NCBI RefSeq assembly: GCF_943914565.1
Contig: NZ_CALUCN010000017.1
Span: 1 to 60,509 of the forward strand
DNA: 60,509 nt
Source of the DNA: an uncultured Tessaracoccus sp.
Lineage (GTDB): Bacteria > Actinomycetota > Actinomycetes > Propionibacteriales > Propionibacteriaceae
Direction: 5' to 3'
Position 1 is the first letter of the stretch. Each line of letters opens with the position of its first letter. Of the stretch, positions 22,676 through 29,887 are shown piece after piece. A program made the position numbers and the translations under genes. The notes under the pieces were generated by a model. It did no database searches. It was not told the DNA's origin and saw nothing but the letters and a program-made list of their open reading frames with translations.

Positions 22676-22755
22676 CCTTGACACGGGGTGCCCCGCCGGG
22701 GCTGAGATCACACCCGCTGAACCTGATCGAGTCCGGACTCGCGGAGGGATGTCAC
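22676..22755 (+). promoter_or_regulatory. TPP riboswitch (THI element) upstream of thiD-tenA
   Basis: The conserved pyrimidine-sensing helix core is readable: CGGGGTGCC, then GGGGCTGAGATCA, ACCCG, GAACCTGATC, a GAGTCC/GGACTC hairpin, and the closing GCGGAGGGAT. The thi-box sequence is nearly the same as in the minus-strand copy at 25798-25878. Thiamine pyrophosphate binding should reduce expression of thiD-tenA. TTAGGGT just upstream (about 22666-22672) may be the -10 box, as TAGGGT occupies the same place before the other copy. Confidence 0.95.
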
Positions 22756-22804
22756 CGATGGACACAACGACACCATCATCGTCGTGGTTGCTGTCTTCCG
22801 CCCG

Positions 22805-22818
22805 GTCTCGGCCGAGAC
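22805..22818 (+). promoter_or_regulatory. Possible expression-platform hairpin before thiD
   Basis: GTCTCGGCCGAGAC is a perfect 14-nt palindrome a few bases upstream of the GAAGGAAG ribosome binding site of thiD and about 50 nt after the aptamer. It could form part of the switch that hides the ribosome binding site when TPP is bound; pairing partners would need folding calculations. Confidence 0.35.
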
Positions 22819-22839
22819 GAGAAGGAAGAAGTACCGCAG

Positions 22840-23652
22840 TTGATTCCCAATGTATTGACCATCGCCGGCACCGACCCCACGGGCGGCGCAGGCATCCAGG
22901 CTGACCTGAAAGCATTCTCCGCTCACCGGGCCCATGGCATGAGTGTCATCACCGCCGTCGTCGCCCAGAACACGCAAGGCGTCCGTGGCTTCGTGCCCTT
23001 GGAACCCGCGTTCGTCGCCGACCAGATCACTGCTGTGTTCGACGACGTGCGTGTCGATGCGGTCAAGATCGGCATGGTCGCCAATGCGGCCATCGCCGAG
23101 ACCGTCGCCCACGCCCTTGATCAGCAAGCTCGTTGCCCCATCGTGCTCGATCCCGTCATGATCGCGAAAAGCGGTGACCACCTGCTCAGTCCGGATGCGG
23201 TCGCGGCGATCCGCGACGAACTGGTTCCCCGGGCGACGCTCATCACCCCCAACCTGCCGGAGGCGTCGGTCCTCCTGGGATTGCAGGACGAGATTGCCGA
23301 CGTCGAGGAGATGCGCGCCCACCTTGATGCGTTGCGCGCGCTCGGTGCCGACTGGGTCCTCCTGAAAGGCGGGCATCTCCGCGACGATGAGTGCCTCGAT
23401 GTTCTCACAGGGGAGACCACGACGGAACTCACCGCCCCACGCATCGCCACCACCAATGATCACGGCACCGGTTGCACGCTCTCGGCCGCGATCGCGGCGC
23501 TGCTACCCAGCCACGACGCCGTCACCAGCGTCCGCTTGGCGAAAGCGTACCTCACGGAGGCGTTGCGTCGCGCCGACGAACTCGACGTCGGGTCCGGTCA
23601 CGGGCCCGTCCACCACTTCTACAGCCTCTGGACCACGAGGGAGCAACAGTAG
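22840..23652 (+). CDS. thiD: Hydroxymethylpyrimidine (phosphate) kinase ThiD
   Basis: ThiD (270 aa) phosphorylates HMP and HMP-P to HMP-PP for thiamine synthesis. Ribokinase-fold motifs are present: LTIAGTDPTGGAGIQADLK (residues 5-23), VKIGMVAN, PIVLDPVMIAKSG, TPNLPEA and the catalytic loop TNDHGTGCTLSAAIAA. The likely start is TTG 22840, 11 nt after AGGAAG; no ATG or GTG fits the frame between the riboswitch and the conserved beginning. Visibly lower GC than flanking genes (about 65% in sampled lines). Its TAG stop overlaps the tenA GTG by one base. Confidence 0.94.
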   Translation: MIPNVLTIAGTDPTGGAGIQADLKAFSAHRAHGMSVITAVVAQNTQGVRGFVPLEPAFVADQITAVFDDVRVDAVKIGMVANAAIAETVAHALDQQARCPIVLDPVMIAKSGDHLLSPDAVAAIRDELVPRATLITPNLPEASVLLGLQDEIADVEEMRAHLDALRALGADWVLLKGGHLRDDECLDVLTGETTTELTAPRIATTNDHGTGCTLSAAIAALLPSHDAVTSVRLAKAYLTEALRRADELDVGSGHGPVHHFYSLWTTREQQ

Positions 23653-24311
23653 TGACCCTGTTCGACGACCTCAAGACCGCCATCGACACTGACTGGACCG
23701 ATTACACGGACCACGCCTTTGTTCGCATGCTCGGCGACGGCACTCTGCCACTGGCCGCGTTCCAGGACTACCTGGTGCAGGACTACCTGTTCCTCATCCA
23801 GTTTGCTCGCGCCAACGCGCTGGCTGCGTACAAGAGCCGCAACCTCCGGGACATCACCGGTGCCGCCGAGTCACTCGGCGTGATCCTCGAAGAGACGAGC
23901 TTGCACCGACGGCTCACCGCGCGCTGGGGAATCTCGGAGGAGAGACTCGACGCCACCCCCGAGAAGCAGGCCACCGTCGCCTACACCCGCTATGTACTCG
24001 ACAGTGGCATGTCCGGTGATCTGCTCGACCTCCACGTCACACTCGCGCCCTGCGTCATCGGATACGCCGAGATCGGCGCTGCTCTCGCGCCGCGACTGGC
24101 CGAACGTGAGGATCATCCCTACGCCGAGTGGATCGGCGAATACGCCAGCGACGACTTCCAAGCAGCCAGTCGAGCCGCTGTCGCACGGCTGGACACGCTT
24201 TCCGACGGCACCGTCGCCCCCGAGCGGTTCGCTCGACTCGTCACCGTGTTCCGGGCCGCGACCCGACTCGAGGCCGACTTCTGGCAACAGGGTCTCAACG
24301 CCGCCGAGTAA
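23652..24311 (+). CDS. tenA: TenA-family thiaminase II / aminopyrimidine aminohydrolase
   Basis: TenA (219 aa) hydrolyses aminomethyl-pyrimidines from degraded thiamine to recover HMP. The all-helical fold shows FQDYLVQDYLFLIQFARA, the catalytic cysteine in LAPCVIGYAEIG (about 135), a tyrosine after it, and the terminal FRAATRLEADFWQQGL with the conserved acid. The presence of the Cys places it in the TenA_C group, which fits genuine aminohydrolase activity. It is translationally coupled to thiD and shares its riboswitch. It is convergent with thiE 22 nt away, with no clear hairpin in the gap. Confidence 0.92.
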   Translation: MTLFDDLKTAIDTDWTDYTDHAFVRMLGDGTLPLAAFQDYLVQDYLFLIQFARANALAAYKSRNLRDITGAAESLGVILEETSLHRRLTARWGISEERLDATPEKQATVAYTRYVLDSGMSGDLLDLHVTLAPCVIGYAEIGAALAPRLAEREDHPYAEWIGEYASDDFQAASRAAVARLDTLSDGTVAPERFARLVTVFRAATRLEADFWQQGLNAAE

Positions 24312-24332
24312 CCCACCGATGCCGGGGCGCCG

Positions 24333-24968
24333 TCAGGCCCACGCCTCGACAAAACGCTGCGTGGCCTCTCCCACGTCGGGGGCAGCGCAAATCGCGGAGA
24401 CGACGGCGACCCCGGCCGCCCCGGCACGGCGCAGGTCTGCGACGTCAGAGACCCGGACACCGCCGATCGCGACGGCGGGCAGCGAGATGGCGGCGACGAA
24501 GTCGGCGAAGCCCTCGATACCGAGTGCGGGAGGATGGTCGGGTTTCGTTGACGTTGGGCGGATCACGCCGACGCCGAGGTAGTCGACGGTGCCTGGTGGG
24601 AGCCGGTTCAGCGTTGCCACATGTGCGGGCGTGTTCGCGGTGAGTCCGACGAGGGCGTCACCACCCAGGCGTTCCCTGGCCTCGACCGGATCGGCATCAC
24701 CCTGTCCGAGGTGGACGCCATCGACTCGGAAGGCCCTGCGGCGCGCCTCGACGGCGACGTCCAGGGAGTCGTTGACCAGGAACAGGGCGCGTCCGTCGAT
24801 GATTTCGGCGAGTCGTTCGACGTCGCGGAGCTGTTCCTCGCTGCTGGCGAGTTTGTCGCGGTACTGGACGCTGTGGGCCCCGGCATCAACCGCGGCTCGC
24901 ACGGTCTCAAACACCCCACGGTCTCCGCAGAGGCGCCGGTCCGTCACCAGATAGACACCGAGCTGCAT
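24333..24968 (-). CDS. thiE: Thiamine-phosphate synthase ThiE
   Basis: ThiE (211 aa) joins HMP-PP and thiazole phosphate to thiamine phosphate. It is a TIM barrel with LGVYLVTDRRL at the start, SVQYRDK (pyrophosphate-binding, usually QLREK), FLVNDSLDVA, DGVHLGQGD, GVIRPTSTKPDHPPALG and IGGV near the end. GTG 24971 and ATG 24968 are both possible; GGAGG lies 7 nt before the ATG, so that is chosen. It overlaps the thiM stop by one base (TGATG). Together with ThiM, ThiD and TenA it makes a salvage-only set. Confidence 0.94.
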   Translation of the reverse strand: MQLGVYLVTDRRLCGDRGVFETVRAAVDAGAHSVQYRDKLASSEEQLRDVERLAEIIDGRALFLVNDSLDVAVEARRRAFRVDGVHLGQGDADPVEARERLGGDALVGLTANTPAHVATLNRLPPGTVDYLGVGVIRPTSTKPDHPPALGIEGFADFVAAISLPAVAIGGVRVSDVADLRRAGAAGVAVVSAICAAPDVGEATQRFVEAWA

Positions 24969-25789
24969 CACAGTTCCTCCGGCACCTCGTCGAAGCGCAC
25001 CCGCTCACGTTGGTCCACATCGCCGGGCGAGACACGATACAGGGCGTCGATGAGTCGGAACGCGAACGTCCCCGGCCCGTCAGCGAGCTCGGCAGCCTGC
25101 TCGGCCGCGATGCCGTAGACACAATGCGCGGCCGCCACCGCTTCCACAGCCGAGACCTCACCTCTGACCGCAGCAAAGGCGGCGACGAGGGCTCCCAGCG
25201 CACAGCCTCCACCGGTGACTCTGGTGAGGAGCTCGTCGCCGTTGGTCACACGCAGCACACGCTGCCCGTCGGTGATGAAGTCCTCCGGCCCAGAAACCGC
25301 GACGACGGAGCCACACTGGCGGGCCAGTGTGATGAAGACACCGGCGGCCTCGTCGATGGAGTCCGTCGATTCCACTCCCCGGCCACCGGCCCCTGCGCCG
25401 GCAAGCGCCAGGATCTCGGAGGCGTTGCCGCGAACGGCGTATGGGCCGCGTTGGAGCAACGTGTCCGCGAGCTCCGAGCGCACCGGCAGCGGGCCCACCC
25501 CAACCGGGTCCAGCACCCATGGCGTCCCGACCTCGACGGCGCCGTCTGCGGCCTCCAGCGCGGCGGCGCGTTGCTCCGGGTGCGGCGTCCCAAGGTTGAT
25601 GAGCACCCCGCCGGCAACACGGGCGAACAGCCCGGCTTCGCCGATGATGTCGATCATCGCGGGCGCTGCCCCGATGGACAGACAAGCATTGGCGGTGAAG
25701 TTCGTCACCACGTTGTTCGTGATGCATTGGATCAGCGGCGACTCCGCCCGCAGGCGCTCCAGCAGCATGGCATTGACTGAGGCAGTCAT
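24968..25789 (-). CDS. thiM: Hydroxyethylthiazole kinase ThiM
   Basis: ThiM (273 aa) phosphorylates the thiazole alcohol HET salvaged from thiamine breakdown. Signatures: PLIQCITNNVVTNFTANACL near the N-terminus, GTPWVLDPVGVG, VRGNASEILALAG, VVAVSGPEDFITDG and the catalytic VTGGGCALGALVAAF, with the conserved Cys. The ATG at 25789 lies about 10 nt after the last conserved bases of the upstream TPP riboswitch, so riboswitch and ribosome binding site (AAGGGATG) overlap and control is probably at translation initiation. It is coupled to thiE downstream. Confidence 0.95.
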   Translation of the reverse strand: MTASVNAMLLERLRAESPLIQCITNNVVTNFTANACLSIGAAPAMIDIIGEAGLFARVAGGVLINLGTPHPEQRAAALEAADGAVEVGTPWVLDPVGVGPLPVRSELADTLLQRGPYAVRGNASEILALAGAGAGGRGVESTDSIDEAAGVFITLARQCGSVVAVSGPEDFITDGQRVLRVTNGDELLTRVTGGGCALGALVAAFAAVRGEVSAVEAVAAAHCVYGIAAEQAAELADGPGTFAFRLIDALYRVSPGDVDQRERVRFDEVPEEL

Positions 25790-25797
25790 CTCGTGGA

Positions 25798-25878
25798 CAT
25801 CCCTTCGCGAGTACTAGCAAGATCAGGTTCAACGGGTGTGATCTCAGCCCCGGCGGGGCACCCCGTGCCACATGCCAC
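25798..25878 (-). promoter_or_regulatory. TPP riboswitch (THI element) upstream of thiM-thiE
   Basis: On the minus strand the core reads CACGGGGTGCCCCGCCGGGG, CTGAGATCACACCCG, TTGAACCTGATC and GCGAAGGGATG. The first 40-odd bases are almost identical to the plus-strand riboswitch at 22676-22755, differing mainly in the P3 region. The closing AAGGGATG doubles as the probable ribosome binding site of thiM. TAGGGT at about 25876-25881 (minus) may be the -10 box. Confidence 0.95.
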
Positions 25879-26019
25879 CCTAGCTGTTGTGGGTCATGAG
25901 GTTGTGTACGCGCGCCGAGGCGTGAAGGGGGCAGGTCCCCGACGAGCACCACGACGACCCCGGCATCCTCGTCCACGCCAGCATCGACGCCCCGGTCGAC
26001 GTCACCGCAGAACCAACAC

Positions 26020-26041
26020 TGCCCCGCCATCAGGCGGGGCA
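26020..26041 (-). terminator. Terminator of tRNA-Val
   Basis: TGCCCCGCC-ATCA-GGCGGGGCA is a perfect 9-bp stem with a 4-nt loop, 24 nt downstream of the tRNA-Val 3' end on the minus strand. The following bases on that strand are T-rich (GTGTTGGTT). No equivalent follows the pseudogene copy. Confidence 0.75.
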
Positions 26042-26064
26042 AGCTTCGAATTTCTCATCTCACG

Positions 26065-26138
26065 TGGGCGCAGAGGGACTCGAACCCCCGACTCCCTGCT
26101 TGTAAGGCAGGTGCTCTGACCAACTGAGCTATGCGCCC
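26065..26138 (-). tRNA. tRNA-Val (anticodon TAC)
   Basis: A complete cloverleaf: acceptor GGGCGCA/TGCGCCC, U8, A14, D stem GCTC/GAGC, anticodon stem CCTGC/GCAGG with loop CTTACAA (anticodon TAC), variable GAGTC, T arm GGGGG-TTCGAGT-CCCTC, discriminator A. CCA is not encoded. -10 box TAGAGT lies at 26148-26153 on the minus strand. Confidence 0.96.
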
Positions 26139-26147
26139 GGCGCGGAC

Positions 26148-26153
26148 ACTCTA
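26148..26153 (-). promoter_or_regulatory. -10 box of tRNA-Val
   Basis: TAGAGT on the minus strand, 10 nt upstream of the tRNA 5' end. The same hexamer is used by tRNA-Asn in this window. In the pseudogene copy it reads TGGAGT. No clear -35 box is seen. Confidence 0.6.
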
Positions 26154-26272
26154 GCGTCTGGTCTCCGACGGCCGCCAGCCGCGGTGCGTCGCACGTCGTC
26201 GTGGCGCGAGGCTGGGGCCCTTCTCGTGCACCGAGTAGCCTTGCCGGGGTGAGCGCACGCGAAGGAGGTGGG

Positions 26273-27088
26273 ATGAGCGAGGAGTACGACCGTCCCCGGC
26301 GGGCACTCGAGCATCCCCTGCCGGAGGAGATCGCCCCACGGCCACGCCGCGCGATGCCGGCCGATCCGGGGCCTGTCGCGAGCGACGGGCCCCGGCACGG
26401 CCTGCCGGACCCGGTGCGCCCTTCGCGCGAAGACGGCGTACGGTACCGGGCGGTGCTCGGAGGGTTCGCCGCCGTGCTGGCCCTCGCCGTGGGCGGCCTG
26501 TACGCCGTCTACGGTGTGCACGAGCGCGAGGACGGCCGGGTGGTGCCGGAGCCCAGCCCGTCGCCTGCCAGCACGAGTGCATCCCCCAGCCCCTCCCCCA
26601 CGACGTCGCCCGGCACCGAGGAGACCGTCGGCGACACCACGATCACGGTACCTGCGTCGTGGTCGCTCTACCACGACGAGCGCACGGAGGGCGACCGTCG
26701 GCTGATCCGCGTGCAGGACAAGGCGGGTCAGGTGCGGCTCCAGGCCGCGACCCTCACCAGCGTCGGACCGGACCTCGACAAGGCCTGCCAGGCACTCGTC
26801 GACGGGCAGCGCAAGGAGTACGCCGTCGACCACCTCGTGCTGCCGCGGCCGATGAGCGTCGAGGGCGACGCCCACGGCGTCCACTGCGGGTTCGCGGGCA
26901 CCAAGAAGGGCCAGCAGGCAGGCACGCAGGTGCTGTTCACCCTGCTGCAACGCACCGACGGCCACACCCTCGTGCTGCGCACGATGCGGGCCGACGGCGT
27001 CGCGTCCGACGCGGCCGCGATGACCGACCTCGGGCGGATGACGTGCGAGGCCAGCAGCCGCTTCGGCCACCCGTTGCCGCTGTGCTGA
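26273..27088 (+). CDS. Single-pass membrane protein of unknown function
   Basis: A 271-aa protein: a charged, Pro/Arg-rich cytoplasmic N-terminus (about 1-60), one transmembrane helix (AVLGGFAAVLALAVGGLYAVYG, about 62-83), a Pro/Ser/Thr-rich extracellular linker (94-117), and a folded outer domain of about 150 residues (GDTTITVPASWSLYHDE to the end) with two to three cysteines (KACQAL, GVHCGFAG, MTCEAS), possibly disulfide-bonded. The outer domain resembles generic actinobacterial exported beta-rich domains; I do not recognise the family. GAAGGAGGTG at 26261-26270 fixes the ATG at 26273. Convergent with the phosphofructokinase gene. Confidence 0.72.
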   Translation: MSEEYDRPRRALEHPLPEEIAPRPRRAMPADPGPVASDGPRHGLPDPVRPSREDGVRYRAVLGGFAAVLALAVGGLYAVYGVHEREDGRVVPEPSPSPASTSASPSPSPTTSPGTEETVGDTTITVPASWSLYHDERTEGDRRLIRVQDKAGQVRLQAATLTSVGPDLDKACQALVDGQRKEYAVDHLVLPRPMSVEGDAHGVHCGFAGTKKGQQAGTQVLFTLLQRTDGHTLVLRTMRADGVASDAAAMTDLGRMTCEASSRFGHPLPLC

Positions 27089-27101
27089 CCCGTCGTCGGG
27101 G

Positions 27102-29324
27102 CTACTCGGCCTGCCCCGTCTCGCGGGTGAGGGAGTCCGCCACGGGACGCAGCCGCATCCACCACTGCTTGTAGGGGCGCTGCTGCTCCCAGTCCATGCC
27201 CTCGAGCACACGCCGCGCCGAGGTCATCAGCCCCTCGACGCCGCTCTCCGCGGCCGCGTACTCGCGCCCACCGCGCTGGAGCTCGCGGTCCAGGTAGTCG
27301 ATGCCGTGGTAGGCGAGCCGGGTGGCGTTGATCCGGTCGAACGGCGACGGCACGCCGCCCTGCTGCACGTGGCCGATGATGGCCTTGCGCACCGTGAAGC
27401 GCCCGTGCCCCTCCGCCTCGAACATGTTGGCGATGACGTCGGCGGTGTAGTGCTCGCTCGTCTCCTCCCCCATGACGGCGAGGTAGAACGTGCGGCCCGT
27501 GTCGAACGCGTCGACGAGCGCCTCGATGTCGCGCGCCAGCTCCGGCAGCCGGACGCCGGTCTCGGGCAGGTACACCTTCTCCGCCCCACCCGCGAGCCCG
27601 CCCAGCAACGGCAGGAACCCGCAGGTGCGGCCCATCGTCTCCACGACGAAGGCGCGCCTGCTCGCCGAGGCGGACATGCGCACCATGTCGATCGAGTCGA
27701 CGACGGTGTTCAGGGCTGTGTCCGCGCCCACCGCCATGTTCCACGACGGGAGGTTGTTGTCGATCGACGCCGGCAGCAGCGCGACGGGGATGTTGAACGC
27801 CGGGTACCGGTGCCGCTCGCGCAGGAGCATGTCGATCGTCGCGTAGGCGTGGTAGCCGCCGGAGACGAGGAGCGCGTCGATCCTATGTTCCTCGAGCTGG
27901 CGCGCCATCGGGTAGAGGTCCGCCTCGCTGGGGATGTACCGACGCGTGCCGAACGTCGCGCCGCCGCCGTTGGCCATGCCCTCGACGTCGATCCAGCCGA
28001 CCTCACGGAAGTTGCCGGCCACGAGCCCGGGGACACCACCTTGGATCGCCACCATCGTGTAGCCGCGGTCCAGGCCCGCACGGACCGCGACCCGGTCGAT
28101 CTGGTTCATGCCCGGTGCGAGTGCCCCGGCGTGCAGGATGCCGATACGGCGATCGCGCTGCTCCGCCACCGTCGGGCGCGCCTCGATGAGGGTGCGGTAG
28201 ATCTCGATCATCGTCTCGAAACCCCGGCCCCGGCTCGCGATGGCCTTGGCGTAGTCGCCCTCGGCGACGTGCCCGGCGATCGCGCGGGTTGCCTCGACGG
28301 CGGGCAGCAGCGGGGTGCGCACGACGCGGTCCCCCTGGACGCCGACGAGGGTCGGCTCCGCACCGGGGTCCGCGTCGAGCACGGCGCGGACCGCCTCGAC
28401 GCCGCAGGCGGTGGCCATCCACCGGTCGTAGGCCGACGGGCGCCCACCACGCTGCACGTGACCGAGGATGGTGATGCGTGGTTGCTCCCCCGTGCGCTCG
28501 TGGATCGCGTCGTGGATGCGCTGGGCAGTGATGGGCTCGCCGTCGCGGTCCTTCGCGCCCTCGGCGACGACGATGATCGAGTCGCGGCGCCCGGCGGCCC
28601 GGCCGCGGTGGAGGATCTCGAGCATCCGGTCCTCCCACCCGTCGCGGGGCGGTCGCTCGGGCAGGAACGTGTAGTCGGCGCCGCCGGCGATCGTCGTCAT
28701 CAGCGCGAGGTAGCCGCAGTTGCGGCCCATCACCTCGACGATGAACGTGCGTCGGTGCGACTCCGCGGTCGCCGAGAGCGCGTCGATGGCCTCGGTGATC
28801 CGGTGCATCGCGGTGTCGGTGCCGATGGTCATGTCGGTGCCGACCATGTCGTTGTCGATCGAGCCGACGAGGCCCGCCATGGTGAGGTGCTGGTGCTGCT
28901 CCGCGAGCTCGGGCGGGATCTCGCCGCGCTCCACGAGCGACGCCAGCAGCTCTGGCCAGCGCAGCATCAGCTCGCGCGCTCCCGTCAGCGACCCGTCGCC
29001 GCCGATCGCGATGAGCCGGTCGATGCCGTGCTCCACGAGGTTGCGCACCACCTTGCGCTGTCCGTCCTCGGTGCGCATCTCGGCGCAGCGCGCGGTGCCG
29101 ATCACGGTGCCGCCGCGGCCCAGGATGCCGGAGACGTCGTTCCAGCGCAGCCGGGCGATGTGTGCGCCGCCCTCGAGTGCGCCCTGCCAGCCCTCGTGGA
29201 TGGCGTACACCTCCGCACCTGCGCGGATGCCGGCGCGGGTGATCGCGCGCACGGCGGCGTTCATGCCCTGCGCGTCACCACCCGAGGTCAGCACCCCGAT
29301 CCGGGGCGCGCGGGCCCCGCTCAT
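27102..29324 (-). CDS. 6-phosphofructokinase, fused two-domain (eukaryote-type) form
   Basis: A 740-aa protein made of two tandem PFK domains. The N-terminal half is catalytic: GVLTSGGDAQGMNAAVR (10-26), IAIGGDGSL (108-111 GGDG, ATP- rather than PPi-type), GSIDNDMVGTD with catalytic D157, VEVMGRNCGYLAL and GHVQRGGRPSAYDR. The C-terminal half keeps the fold but not the catalytic residues: VSGGYHAY replaces GGDG (489-492) and SIDNN replaces SIDND (521-524), while GHVQQGGVPSPFDR is retained. The same pattern is known in animal and fungal PFK, where the second half became allosteric. Bacterial PFKs are usually single-domain, about 320-360 aa. ATG 29324 overlaps the DUF3052 stop (ATGA). It phosphorylates fructose-6-phosphate, the committed glycolytic step. 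Confidence 0.88.
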   Translation of the reverse strand: MSGARAPRIGVLTSGGDAQGMNAAVRAITRAGIRAGAEVYAIHEGWQGALEGGAHIARLRWNDVSGILGRGGTVIGTARCAEMRTEDGQRKVVRNLVEHGIDRLIAIGGDGSLTGARELMLRWPELLASLVERGEIPPELAEQHQHLTMAGLVGSIDNDMVGTDMTIGTDTAMHRITEAIDALSATAESHRRTFIVEVMGRNCGYLALMTTIAGGADYTFLPERPPRDGWEDRMLEILHRGRAAGRRDSIIVVAEGAKDRDGEPITAQRIHDAIHERTGEQPRITILGHVQRGGRPSAYDRWMATACGVEAVRAVLDADPGAEPTLVGVQGDRVVRTPLLPAVEATRAIAGHVAEGDYAKAIASRGRGFETMIEIYRTLIEARPTVAEQRDRRIGILHAGALAPGMNQIDRVAVRAGLDRGYTMVAIQGGVPGLVAGNFREVGWIDVEGMANGGGATFGTRRYIPSEADLYPMARQLEEHRIDALLVSGGYHAYATIDMLLRERHRYPAFNIPVALLPASIDNNLPSWNMAVGADTALNTVVDSIDMVRMSASASRRAFVVETMGRTCGFLPLLGGLAGGAEKVYLPETGVRLPELARDIEALVDAFDTGRTFYLAVMGEETSEHYTADVIANMFEAEGHGRFTVRKAIIGHVQQGGVPSPFDRINATRLAYHGIDYLDRELQRGGREYAAAESGVEGLMTSARRVLEGMDWEQQRPYKQWWMRLRPVADSLTRETGQAE

Positions 29325-29749
29325 CGCCTCGTGCCCTTCGGGCGGACGACCTTCGTCGCCGTCCAGTCGGGCGCCACGTTCGTCGTGGACGTGAGGGTGA
29401 GCCCGGCGATCGTCACGCCTTCCTGCAGCGACGCCGCGTCGATGTACCCGGGACGCCCCACCTTCGGCGTGAGCAGCCAGATGTACCCGTCGTCGGCGAG
29501 GTCGGGCAGCGCGTCCACCAGCCCGTCGACGACGTCGCCGTCCTCGTCGCGCCACCACAGGACCACGACGTCGACGGCCTCGAGGGCGTCCTCGACCATG
29601 TCGTCGTCGATGATGTCCATGATCTCGTCACGCAGATCCTCGTCCACGTCCTCGTCCCAGCCGAGTTCCTGCACCACCATGTCGGTGTTGAGTCCCAGCA
29701 GCTCCGCGCCACTGACCTCGGTCGTCCGCTCCTTGCTGTACGTGTTCAC
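29321..29749 (-). CDS. DUF3052 family protein
   Basis: A 142-aa acidic cytoplasmic protein. Two GTG codons (29752, 29749) follow TAGGAG; the second has better spacing and gives MNTYSKERTTEVSG. The DUF3052 pattern is clear: GLNTDMVVQELGWDEDVDEDLR near the N-terminus, DDDMVEDALEAVDVVVLWWRDEDGD in the middle, and PDLADDGYIWLLTPKVGRPG. The family accompanies aceE in many actinobacteria with no known function. Here it lies between aceE and the fused PFK and overlaps the latter by 4 nt, associating it with central carbon metabolism. A 17-bp terminator separates it from aceE, so it probably has its own promoter. Confidence 0.87.
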   Translation of the reverse strand: MNTYSKERTTEVSGAELLGLNTDMVVQELGWDEDVDEDLRDEIMDIIDDDMVEDALEAVDVVVLWWRDEDGDVVDGLVDALPDLADDGYIWLLTPKVGRPGYIDAASLQEGVTIAGLTLTSTTNVAPDWTATKVVRPKGTRR

Positions 29750-29828
29750 CACGGCTCCTAGCCTGCCAGATGGTGGGTCACTCTTCCATGGCGCCGCCGG
29801 CATGGGCGATTCGCGCCCGGAACCGCGA

Positions 29829-29874
29829 CGCGACGAGGCCCCGGGCGCGTCGTGCGTCCCGGGGCCTCGTCGCG
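29829..29874 (-). terminator. Terminator downstream of aceE
   Basis: A perfect 17-bp stem (29829-29845 with 29858-29874) with a 12-nt loop begins 14 nt after the aceE stop, ahead of DUF3052 on the same strand. High GC and no mismatch make it one of the strongest hairpins in the window. Confidence 0.85.
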
Positions 29875-29887
29875 GGTGGGGTGTGGA

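Larger units (their letters stand above)
26064..26180 (-). repeat. 117-bp direct repeat, right copy (intact tRNA-Val with promoter)
   Basis: Gap-free match to 22336-22452, eight mismatches. It contains the intact tRNA-Val and about 42 nt of upstream sequence with the -10 box. Being the undamaged copy it is presumably the parent of the pair. Confidence 0.9.

Noticed and set aside
22336..26180. Integrative element with attL/attR at tRNA-Val
   Set aside because: No integrase or excisionase, and the repeats include the whole tRNA plus promoter rather than only a 3' end, unlike usual att sites.
27102..29324. Two separate pfk genes with an annotation-level fusion, or PPi-dependent PFK
   Set aside because: The frame is continuous through the junction, and the N half has GGDG and glycine before SIDND, which are ATP-type.
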